From ZC4RG29 sp964521255 (GTDB taxonomy: Bacteria > Bacteroidota > Bacteroidia > Cytophagales > Cyclobacteriaceae), in the NCBI GenBank assembly GCA_964521255.1, contig CAZFRM010000018.1:1-64000 (forward strand): a DNA stretch of 64,000 nucleotides, in the 5' to 3' direction. The notes under the pieces were generated by a model. The model was not told the DNA's origin. It saw only the letters and a program-made list of their open reading frames with translations, and did not search any database. Shown piece by piece: positions 8,438 to 15,009 of this stretch (positions are counted from its first letter, which is position 1; each line of letters starts with the position of its first letter). A program made the translations under genes and the position numbers.

Positions 8438-9205
8438 ATGAAGAAGGAAATACTTTTTATACATAGTGCCGGTCCCCAGGGGTACCAGGAGGGGAGCGAC
8501 TTCCTTTTGTCATATCTCCGAACGGCACTTGGCTCTGGATATGAATTACTGTCGCCGCGGATGCCCAATCCGGAGAACCCACACTTTAAATCATGGAAAG
8601 TAAAACTGGAAAAAGTACTGGCCTCGATTGAAGATGATAATGTTATTTTGGTGGGACATTCATTAGGCGGATCTGTTCTGCTGAAGTTTCTTTCCGAATC
8701 ATCCTTAAATAAAAATATCGCGGGATTATTTCTCATCGCACCCCCATACTGGGGTACTACTAATTGGGAAGTAGATGAATACAGGTTGAGAAAAGATTTT
8801 TCGCTAAAGCTGTCCCAGGTACCTCAAGTGTTCCTGTACCACAGTAGCGACGATGAAGTGGTTCCTATACGGCACATGTGTTACTATGCTGAAGAACTTC
8901 CTCACGCAAAAATTCGTGCGTTGAATAAAACGGGACATCTTTTCAGCAAAGGTCTCCCTGAATTGGTGGATGATATAAAAAGTCTCCATGCTGAGATTGA
9001 AGTTTTCAAAACCGATGTAAGTGATCATGTGTGGGCAAAAGTGCTGAAGGACCAAATAGAAAAAATTTTTAACGAATATGAAATTCATTTTGATCTTGAA
9101 GATTGTGATAAGATTTTACGCGTGAAGTGTACTAGTGGACCTGTTGAATCTTCCAAGCTTATTGACATGTTAAAAGCCTATGGTTTTCATGCTGAAATTT
9201 TGTAA
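8438..9205 (+). CDS. RBBP9/YdeN-like alpha/beta hydrolase fused to a C-terminal HMA-like domain
   Basis: I place the start at ATG 8438 (MKKEILFIHSAG); this puts the first beta strand at the N-terminus and gives 255 residues. The upstream in-frame ATG at 8378 would add 20 residues overlapping the relic at 8269. Residues 1-182 form an alpha/beta hydrolase with the nucleophile elbow GHSLGG (Ser75), an acid in SSDDEVVP (Asp138/139) and KTGH (His167). Residues about 187-255 are a separate ferredoxin-like/HMA-like domain with the core FDLEDCDKILRV. The same domain stands alone at 12513-12722. RBBP9-type proteins are serine hydrolases of mostly unknown substrate. The fusion is unusual. Confidence 0.8.
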   Translation: MKKEILFIHSAGPQGYQEGSDFLLSYLRTALGSGYELLSPRMPNPENPHFKSWKVKLEKVLASIEDDNVILVGHSLGGSVLLKFLSESSLNKNIAGLFLIAPPYWGTTNWEVDEYRLRKDFSLKLSQVPQVFLYHSSDDEVVPIRHMCYYAEELPHAKIRALNKTGHLFSKGLPELVDDIKSLHAEIEVFKTDVSDHVWAKVLKDQIEKIFNEYEIHFDLEDCDKILRVKCTSGPVESSKLIDMLKAYGFHAEIL

Positions 9206-9320
9206 AAAGTCCGAAAGACTGAAAGCAAGAGTGTAACCTATTCAATTATTCAATATTCAATCCTTCAATTATTCATTCATTCATTCACTCACCCACTCAT
9301 TCACTCATTTTTAATTGTCG
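9206..9320. repeat. AAAGTCCGAAAG repeat unit and ATTC/ACTC tetranucleotide run
   Basis: Just after the hydrolase gene a short AAAGTCCGAAAG unit occurs, also present at 27166-27203. A run of TTCAATTATTCAA and then ATTC/ACTC/ACCC tetranucleotides follows, up to about 9310. The run lies about 50 bp upstream of the operator at 9357. Length variation is possible but not shown. Confidence 0.5.
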
Positions 9321-9356
9321 TATCTCCCCCGCGATAATGTCGCATCTGCAACCCGT

Positions 9357-9372
9357 GTAACCGAATGGTTTC
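9357..9372. promoter_or_regulatory. ArsR-type operator upstream of the VOC/SRPBCC operon
   Basis: GTAACC-GAAT-GGTTTC is a near-perfect palindrome, followed one base later by TATATTTTTG, close to the Bacteroidota -7 box (TAnnTTTG). The same 16-bp sequence type occurs twice in front of the arsR gene (11028 and 11057) with similar promoter geometry. This suggests that the ArsR protein controls both operons. Confidence 0.6.
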
Positions 9373-9431
9373 TTATATTTTTGGTTCATCAAAGAGCACA
9401 ATTAACAATTTATAACCCTCAAGATTAAGCT

Positions 9432-9863
9432 ATGAAAAAAATTAATCCTTACCTCAATTTTAACGGCAACACAGAAGAGGCCTTTAATTTTTACAAGTCC
9501 GTTTTCGATGGAGAATTTTTAATGATCCATCGCTTTAAAGACACGCCTGAAGCAGGTACTACGGAAGCAAAAGACAAGGATAAAATCATGCACATTTCGC
9601 TAGCCATCGGCAAGCAAAATATTTTAATGGGCACTGATGCGTTGGAGTCAAAGGGTCATAAAGTGAGCGCCGGTAATAATTTTCATTTGTCTATCAATAC
9701 AGACAGTGAAGATGAAACAAGAACGTTGTTCAAAAGATTATCCGAAGGTGGCACTATAACTGTCCCATTAGATAAGATGTTCTGGGGAGACTACTTTGGA
9801 ATGTGTACCGACAAATTCGGTATTCAGTGGATGGTCACCTACAGTTATCCAAAAAACAACTAA
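9432..9863 (+). CDS. VOC family protein, PhnB-like
   Basis: A 143-residue vicinal-oxygen-chelate protein of the PhnB/'3-demethylubiquinone methyltransferase-like' group. It opens with INPYLNFNGNTEEAFNFYKSVF, carries KIMHISLAIG mid-protein and ends with the typical WGDYFGMCTDKFGIQWMV. Paired beta-alpha-beta-beta-beta units form a cup that in some relatives holds a metal. PhnB-like proteins have no settled reaction. It is the first gene of a three-gene operon (gaps 32 and 27 bp), behind the operator at 9357. Confidence 0.9.
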   Translation: MKKINPYLNFNGNTEEAFNFYKSVFDGEFLMIHRFKDTPEAGTTEAKDKDKIMHISLAIGKQNILMGTDALESKGHKVSAGNNFHLSINTDSEDETRTLFKRLSEGGTITVPLDKMFWGDYFGMCTDKFGIQWMVTYSYPKNN

Positions 9864-9895
9864 CAATGTAAAAGTATAATCATCAAAATGCCTAT

Positions 9896-10444
9896 ATGAA
9901 AACTATAAAAATTATCCTGCTTGTTATTGGCGTCATTATTTTGATTCCATTGGCAATGGCCATATTCGTAAGCAAAGAGTATGAAATTAAAAGAGAGATT
10001 GTCATCAACAAACCCCGGAGTGAAGTATTCAATTATGTTCGATATCTCAAAAATCAGGATCATTTTAATAAATGGATACTGATGGATCCTGAAATGAAAA
10101 AAGATTTTAGTGGTACTGATGGATCGGTGGGATGCACCTATTATTGGGATGGTGATAAAGCAGGAAAGGGGGAACAAAAGATAACGCATATAGTAGATGG
10201 TGAACGCATCGAAGCTGAACTCCATTTCATCAAACCTTTTGAAGGACTTGCGCATACGCAGATAGTAACGGAGGAAGTTGCTCCGGATCAAACTAAAGTA
10301 AGTTGGGAAATGGCTGGTGAAAGTAAATATCCCATGAACTTCATGAATATATTCACGAACAGTTTGCTGGGAAGTGACCTTAATGAAAGCCTTACAACGT
10401 TAAAAGAAGTTTTAGAAAAGAATGAGGCATCTATAAATAATTGA
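9896..10444 (+). CDS. SRPBCC family protein with N-terminal membrane anchor
   Basis: A 182-residue protein with one hydrophobic helix (residues about 3-25) followed by a START/SRPBCC fold. The fold opens with IKREIVINKPRSEVFNYV, has GCTYYWDGDKAGKGEQKI in the middle and ends with an amphipathic C-terminal helix. SRPBCC proteins bind hydrophobic ligands in a deep cavity; ligand unknown. The membrane helix is typical of the polyketide-cyclase-like subgroup of Bacteroidota. Middle gene of the VOC-SRPBCC-VOC operon. Confidence 0.85.
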   Translation: MKTIKIILLVIGVIILIPLAMAIFVSKEYEIKREIVINKPRSEVFNYVRYLKNQDHFNKWILMDPEMKKDFSGTDGSVGCTYYWDGDKAGKGEQKITHIVDGERIEAELHFIKPFEGLAHTQIVTEEVAPDQTKVSWEMAGESKYPMNFMNIFTNSLLGSDLNESLTTLKEVLEKNEASINN

Positions 10445-10471
10445 TTTTAATAACACTTTAACATTACCATT

Positions 10472-10879
10472 ATGGCATCAAAGATTTTTGTGAACTTACC
10501 CGTAAAGGATTTAAAAAAGTCGGTTGATTTCTTTACCAAACTTGGATTCACATTCAATCCACAGTTTACGGATGAAAGCGCTACCTGCATGATTATTGGT
10601 GATAACATTTTCGCCATGTTGCTGGTGGAGGAACGCTTCAGAGATTTTACAAAGAAGCCTATTAGCGACGCAAAGAAAAGCACTGAAGTATTGCTTGCCC
10701 TTGACGCCGAAAGCAAAGATGAGGTAGATAATATTGTGAAAAAAGCAGTCAAGGCTGGCGGTTCTGTTTATGCCGATCCAATGGATCATGGATGGATGTA
10801 CATTCACAGCTTTGCTGATCTCGATGGACATCAGTGGGAATTTGCGTATATGGATGAAAGTGCAATCCCTAAGAATTAA
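10472..10879 (+). CDS. VOC family protein (glyoxalase/bleomycin-resistance-like)
   Basis: A 135-residue VOC protein, distinct from the PhnB-like one upstream. The N-terminus reads IFVNLPVKDLKKSVDFFTKLGF, with LLVEERFRDF mid-protein and HSFADLDGHQWEF near the end, which carries the glutamate usual at the C-terminal metal position. This subgroup is widespread in soil Bacteroidota and annotated only as glyoxalase-like. Last gene of its operon. A large hairpin (10915-10987) follows and may end the transcript. Confidence 0.9.
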   Translation: MASKIFVNLPVKDLKKSVDFFTKLGFTFNPQFTDESATCMIIGDNIFAMLLVEERFRDFTKKPISDAKKSTEVLLALDAESKDEVDNIVKKAVKAGGSVYADPMDHGWMYIHSFADLDGHQWEFAYMDESAIPKN

Positions 10880-10914
10880 TCTTTTATCAAAACAGTTATA
10901 AATTTTAAGTTAAC

Positions 10915-10987
10915 AAGTTCACGGATGACAGATCCACGGGACAACACATATGTTTTTACCATGATCTGATCTGTGAACCGTGAACTT
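10915..10987. repeat. Large inverted repeat of the GTTCACGGAT family
   Basis: AAGTTCACGGATGACAGATC (10915-10934) pairs imperfectly with GATCTGTGAACCGTGAACTT (10968-10987). The same family occurs at 18451-18502. It lies between the VOC operon and the arsR promoter and may act as a terminator. Confidence 0.6.
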
Positions 10988-11016
10988 TTGACCACACTTA
11001 CCGGGTAAAAAAAAAT

Positions 11017-11072
11017 TAACCGGTTATGTAACCAATTGGTTTCCTTTTATATATTTGTAACCGTTTGGTTAC
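11017..11072 (+). promoter_or_regulatory. arsR promoter with two full operators and a half-length palindrome
   Basis: GTAACC-AATT-GGTTTC (11028-11043) and the perfect GTAACC-GTTT-GGTTAC (11057-11072) are spaced 29 bp start to start. They surround a good Bacteroidota -7 box, TATATTTG (11050-11057). TAACCGGTTA (11017-11026) is a third, shorter palindrome. The downstream site sits at the expected transcription start, 16 bp before the arsR ATG, which is a classic autorepression layout. Confidence 0.65.
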
Positions 11073-11088
11073 TTATCCAGACACACCT

Positions 11089-11457
11089 ATGAGAAGAGAC
11101 GTATTTCAGGCAATTGCCGATCCGACGCGGCGGGAAATCATCAATATGCTGGCACACAAGTCGTTAAACTTAAATGCTGTCGCTGAAAATTTTAATGTAA
11201 GTCGGCCGGCCATTTCCAAACATATTAAAATTTTAACGGAATGCGGGTTGGTAGAGATCAGCCAGTTTGGAAGAGAGCGATTTTGTGAAGTGAAGCTGGA
11301 AAGGTTAAGTGAAGTCTCCGATTGGATTGAACAATACAGACAATTCTGGAATACCAAACTTGATGCACTTGAAAATTATCTGAATGAACTGCAGGCTAAG
11401 GATAAAGTAAAAAAGAAAGTACAATCAAAACCCAAAGATCATGGCAGAAAAAAATGA
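11089..11457 (+). CDS. ArsR/SmtB-type winged-helix regulator (SRPBCC-linked class)
   Basis: The start is the ATG at 11089 (MRRDVFQAIADPTRR); an upstream TTG frame would run into the operator. It has 122 residues: ADPTRREIINML, LNAVAENFNVSRPAISKHIKIL as the recognition helix, then ECGLVEISQFGRERF as the wing. The metal-binding ELCVCD motif of true SmtB/ArsR sensors is absent, and the C-terminus is lysine-rich. This is the class found next to AHSA1/SRPBCC genes in many soil bacteria. It overlaps the next gene by 17 bp (translational coupling) and is likely autoregulated through 11028-11072. Confidence 0.92.
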   Translation: MRRDVFQAIADPTRREIINMLAHKSLNLNAVAENFNVSRPAISKHIKILTECGLVEISQFGRERFCEVKLERLSEVSDWIEQYRQFWNTKLDALENYLNELQAKDKVKKKVQSKPKDHGRKK

Positions 11458-11947
11458 ACTCGTAAAAGAAGCTACATCAAGTGATTTAGTCATTACAAGA
11501 ATCTTCAATGCTCCCGTTGAGCTTGTATGGAAAATGTGGACGGAACCTAAGCACGTGATGAAATGGTGGGGGCCGAAGGATTTTACCGCACCGGTCTGCA
11601 AGATCGATTTTCGTGTCGGTGGTAACTATCACAATTGCATGAGATCAAAGGAAGGGCAAGATTTCTGGAGTACGGGTACATACCTGGAAATTGTTCCGCT
11701 TAAAAAAATTGTTTGCACGGATAGTTTTGCCGATGAGAAAGGCAATAAGGTGCATGCGTCTGAATTAGGATTTACGGGGGAGTGGCCGCTTGAATTGATT
11801 GTTACCATGACTTTTGAAGATATGAATGGCAAAACAAAATTTACATTGACTCACTCCGGATTACCAGAAGGTGAGGTCAGGTCAATGACCGGTGCCGGAT
11901 GGAGCGAATCCTTTGATAAGCTTGATAAAATTTTTGAACAGGCATAA
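11441..11947 (+). CDS. SRPBCC/AHSA1-like domain protein
   Basis: A 168-residue AHSA1-type START-fold protein. It has the hallmark LVITRIFNAPVELVWKMWTEPKHVMKWWGPKDFTAP, then FRVGGNYHNCM and a C-terminal GAGWSESFDKLDKIF helix. The family is named for an Hsp90 co-chaperone domain, but bacterial stand-alone members are thought to bind small hydrophobic molecules. The start overlaps the end of arsR, the usual ArsR-SRPBCC arrangement. Followed by a decayed second copy. Confidence 0.92.
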   Translation: MAEKNELVKEATSSDLVITRIFNAPVELVWKMWTEPKHVMKWWGPKDFTAPVCKIDFRVGGNYHNCMRSKEGQDFWSTGTYLEIVPLKKIVCTDSFADEKGNKVHASELGFTGEWPLELIVTMTFEDMNGKTKFTLTHSGLPEGEVRSMTGAGWSESFDKLDKIFEQA

Positions 11948-11953
11948 CGGATC

Positions 11954-12043
11954 ATGGCTGATATCAAAACGAATGAAATAGAAAACAAGGACCGGGAATT
12001 AGTTATAACCCAGTCCTTCAAGTTCAGGAATCAAATTTTTTAG
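11954..12043 (+). pseudogene. N-terminal relic of a second SRPBCC/AHSA1 gene
   Basis: ATG at 11954, 6 bp after the previous stop, opens 29 codons: a charged leader, then RELVITQSF, matching the start of AHSA1-like proteins (ELVITRTFNAPRELVF...). A TAG follows at 12041-12043. The rest of the fold is missing, and the next SRPBCC gene starts 2 bp later. This looks like a three-copy operon that lost most of its middle copy by deletion. Confidence 0.6.
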
Positions 12044-12045
12044 AT

Positions 12046-12495
12046 ATGAAAGATGTCACACCATTTGTTATCGAAAGAGTTTATAACGCACCCATAAAAG
12101 TTGTTTGGAATGCTATTACAAACAAAGATCAGATGAAGCAATGGTATTTTGACCTGAAGGAATTCAAGCCGGAAGTTGGTTTTGAATTTCAATTTTATGG
12201 TCAGGGTCATAAGGGTGAACAGTATTTGCACCTGTGTAAAATCACCGAAGTAATCCCTTACAAAAAACTGGCTTACAGTTGGCGGTACGATGGCTACAAG
12301 GGAATCTCTTACCTGACCTTTGAATTGTCTGCTGAAGGCGATAAAACGAAAATCAAATTAACACATAAAGGTCTTGAAACCTTCCCACAAGACAGCCAGG
12401 ATTTTGCAAAGGAAAGTTTTACTGCCGGTTGGACAGCGTTAATTGGAAAAATGTTGAAAGAGTTTGTTGAAGGCGCTAAAGCTGAAGACAAATAA
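12046..12495 (+). CDS. SRPBCC/AHSA1-like domain protein
   Basis: A 149-residue protein of the AHSA1-like START fold: FVIERVYNAPIKVVWNAITNKDQMKQWYFDL at the N-terminus, LTFELSAEGDKTKIKLTHKG in the sheet and the C-terminal helix FTAGWTALIGKMLKEFVEG. It diverges clearly from the 11441 copy and so may bind a different ligand. Third gene of the arsR operon, 2 bp behind the relic. Confidence 0.9.
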   Translation: MKDVTPFVIERVYNAPIKVVWNAITNKDQMKQWYFDLKEFKPEVGFEFQFYGQGHKGEQYLHLCKITEVIPYKKLAYSWRYDGYKGISYLTFELSAEGDKTKIKLTHKGLETFPQDSQDFAKESFTAGWTALIGKMLKEFVEGAKAEDK

Positions 12496-12512
12496 TGATT
12501 TAAAATTTGGCC

Positions 12513-12722
12513 ATGGTTGAAGTTTTTAAAACTGATGTGACCAACAAATCGGCAGCAAACAAGCTGATTGAACAGATTCAAGAGCATTTTGATTATCAAG
12601 TCAATTTTGACTTGGAAGATTGTGATAAAATACTTCGCGTGGAGTGTGGATCGAGAGTGATAGAAACGTCACAACTGATTCACTTTCTACACCAATCCGG
12701 CATTAAGGTTGAAGTTCTTTAG
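12513..12722 (+). CDS. Small stand-alone HMA-like domain protein
   Basis: I take ATG 12513 as start (MVEVFKTDV); the longer frame needs a TTG. It has 69 residues in a beta-alpha-beta-beta-alpha-beta order. It shares VEVFKTDV and the core FDLEDCDKILRVE with the C-terminal domain of the hydrolase at 8438. It lacks the CxxC metal motif of heavy-metal-associated domains; one conserved Cys sits in EDCDK. Small proteins of this kind are common but unnamed in Bacteroidota. Last gene of the arsR operon, 17 bp behind the SRPBCC gene. Confidence 0.75.
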   Translation: MVEVFKTDVTNKSAANKLIEQIQEHFDYQVNFDLEDCDKILRVECGSRVIETSQLIHFLHQSGIKVEVL

Positions 12723-12834
12723 CGAAGAAAGAAGGACGTTATTCTTTGTTTATAATATCTTCCTTGTAAAGGACTGTATATCCTTAAAAGGAAAATGCAG
12801 CAGAGATTTACACTTAGTTTGTTAATTTCCCTGC

Positions 12835-14997
12835 ATGAACAGAATACTGCTTTTTATTTTCCTTGTCAGTTTGGCTTGCGTTGCCTACGGTCAAAGTGTT
12901 AACCTCGTATATGATAAATCATCTCCCCAACTTACGTACGCTGCCGGTGTGCTGGAGAAAGCCTTGGTTAAGAATGGATACACAATCAAAGAAAAAAGAG
13001 CAGCTTACATTATTGACCTGAGTATTTCAAACAGCATGGAGAAGGAATCTTACGAGATTGTTCCAGATCGTGAAAAGATCGTTATCAAAGGAGGTGATGG
13101 AACAGGTGTTATTTACGGAGGCTTTTCGCTTGTTGAAGATTTAAATAATGACATTTCCCTTCAAAAAATCAAAGCAAAATCAGAATCACCAAAGTTGCCT
13201 TTCCGGGCTATTAAATTTGATCTTCCCTGGGATACTTACCGGCATAGTTATTCACTTGACCAACACCAGGAAACCTGTAGTGATGTTAATTACTGGAAAG
13301 CATTCCTCGATATGATGGTTGAAAACAGATTTAACGCGCTTACGCTTTGGAATCTTCATCCGTACACGTTCATGATCAAACCGAAGAACTTTCCTGAAGC
13401 AAGCCCGTGGACGGATGAAGAAATGAAAAAATGGAAGCACTTATTCGGAAGTATTTTTACGATGGCGAAAGAACGCGGTATAGATACGTATGTGATTCCC
13501 TTTAACATTTTTGTAAGTCCTGAATTCGCGAAAGCTCACAATGTTGCCATGGATAATTTGGAACATCACTTTTTTGTGAGGGGAGATACTTCTGAAATTA
13601 TAAAACGCTACACCCGTGAATGTGTAACTCAATTGCTTCAGGAATACCCTGATCTTTCCGGAATGGGTTTGACATTGGGAGAGGGCATGGCAGGTATGAC
13701 ACCGCAGCAACGTGAAGACTGGATGAAGGAAACCATCATTGAAGGTATGCGGCTTGCCGGCCGTAAATCAAAACTCGTTCACCGCATTCCTTTTTCAAGC
13801 ACAACGGCTTCGTTAGGTCCCACAAGTATTGAGATGGAGCAGGTAACGCGCAATGGTATTGAACAAGAGGCTGCCATGGAATTTATTGAGCAGCCGGTAT
13901 GGGCCGATCTTAAATTCAATTGGTCGCATGCACACTCTACGCCAAAGCTCATAAAAGTTCACGGTGGTAAGTTGTATGGCACTTACTTCGAACCGGTGCC
14001 AACGAATTATAAAATCACATGGACAGCGCGCAATGAAGATTTCTTTTGCCTGCGCTGGGGCGTTCCAGATTTTGTTCGTAAACATATTGAAACAAATTCA
14101 CCTGCTTATGTCGGTGGGTATTTCGTTGGCTCGGAAACGTATATTCCGGCCAAAGATTATTTCACAAAATCTGACGCACCGGTTAAATGGAAGTATGCAT
14201 TTGAACGCCAGTGGTTATTTTACAAGTTGTGGGGAAGACTACTTTACAATCCCGCTACTCCTGACGATATATTTCGTGACGGATTTATTCAACGTTATGG
14301 AAAGAAGGCAGGCACACTGTTGGATGCGTACGCACTTGCAGGAACAACACCTCTACGCTTAGCATCGTCTTTTGATTTTACGTGGGACTTTACCTTATAC
14401 AGCGAAGGATTTCTTGCACTAAATACTTCTGGTCCTGCAAGGAGGGTTGAATACATTTCCGTTGACAGACAGATTAACCAACCGCCTATTGATCCCGACT
14501 ATGTATCTGTTTTAGAGTACGTGAAAACAATTTCATCCGGAGGTTATTTTGACCAGGATAGAATTACTCCTCCCGTTTTAGTTTCTATGCTTGAGCGTGA
14601 TTGCAGCAAGGCCCTCGATACCGTGAAAGACATTGACACAAGTAATGATCAATCTTTGCTTCAGGAGGTTGCTGATGTAAAAGTCTGGGCCAACCTCGGT
14701 TTGTATTTTGCGGAAAAACTAAAAGGCGCCGTTGCCTTGCAAACCTATCGTGTCAAAGGTGGCGAACAAAATAAAAAAGCTGCGATTGAACATCTTGAAA
14801 ATGCATTGAAGTTCTGGGATGTTGTCATTTCCATTACTCGCCCGCTTTACAATGATATGCCATTGGTGCATTATAGTGAACAAGACGGCAAGGGCTGGAA
14901 GGAAAACGATCATCTTCGCTTTCACTGGGAATTGATCCGGCCAGATGTTGCAAAAGATATTGAGATTGCAAAAGGTGCTACAGTAAATGTTGATTAA
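12835..14997 (+). CDS. Secreted glycoside hydrolase-like protein (alpha-uronidase/GH20-like architecture)
   Basis: A 720-residue protein with a signal peptide (residues 1-19, cut before QS). Residues about 20-120 form the zincin-like alpha/beta domain that precedes the barrel in GH20 and GH67 enzymes. Residues about 125-450 look like a TIM barrel (FNALTLWNLHPY, TYVIPFNIF, GLTLGEGMAG with Glu283 as a possible catalytic acid). An alpha-helical C-terminal part follows. The layout suggests a periplasmic exo-enzyme for uronic acid or hexosamine glycans. I favour the alpha-galacturonidase/glucuronidase-like group but cannot assign a CAZy family. Monocistronic, convergent with the LRR operon, 12 bp apart. 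Confidence 0.65.
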   Translation: MNRILLFIFLVSLACVAYGQSVNLVYDKSSPQLTYAAGVLEKALVKNGYTIKEKRAAYIIDLSISNSMEKESYEIVPDREKIVIKGGDGTGVIYGGFSLVEDLNNDISLQKIKAKSESPKLPFRAIKFDLPWDTYRHSYSLDQHQETCSDVNYWKAFLDMMVENRFNALTLWNLHPYTFMIKPKNFPEASPWTDEEMKKWKHLFGSIFTMAKERGIDTYVIPFNIFVSPEFAKAHNVAMDNLEHHFFVRGDTSEIIKRYTRECVTQLLQEYPDLSGMGLTLGEGMAGMTPQQREDWMKETIIEGMRLAGRKSKLVHRIPFSSTTASLGPTSIEMEQVTRNGIEQEAAMEFIEQPVWADLKFNWSHAHSTPKLIKVHGGKLYGTYFEPVPTNYKITWTARNEDFFCLRWGVPDFVRKHIETNSPAYVGGYFVGSETYIPAKDYFTKSDAPVKWKYAFERQWLFYKLWGRLLYNPATPDDIFRDGFIQRYGKKAGTLLDAYALAGTTPLRLASSFDFTWDFTLYSEGFLALNTSGPARRVEYISVDRQINQPPIDPDYVSVLEYVKTISSGGYFDQDRITPPVLVSMLERDCSKALDTVKDIDTSNDQSLLQEVADVKVWANLGLYFAEKLKGAVALQTYRVKGGEQNKKAAIEHLENALKFWDVVISITRPLYNDMPLVHYSEQDGKGWKENDHLRFHWELIRPDVAKDIEIAKGATVNVD

Positions 14998-15009
14998 GAT
15001 AGGTACTCA

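Noticed and set aside
8284..8736. 150-residue minus-strand frame over the hydrolase start
   Set aside because: Low-complexity composition and full overlap with a clear hydrolase gene.
11089..11457. The ArsR protein as an arsenic or metal sensor
   Set aside because: The Cys metal motif is absent, and no arsenic-resistance gene is nearby.
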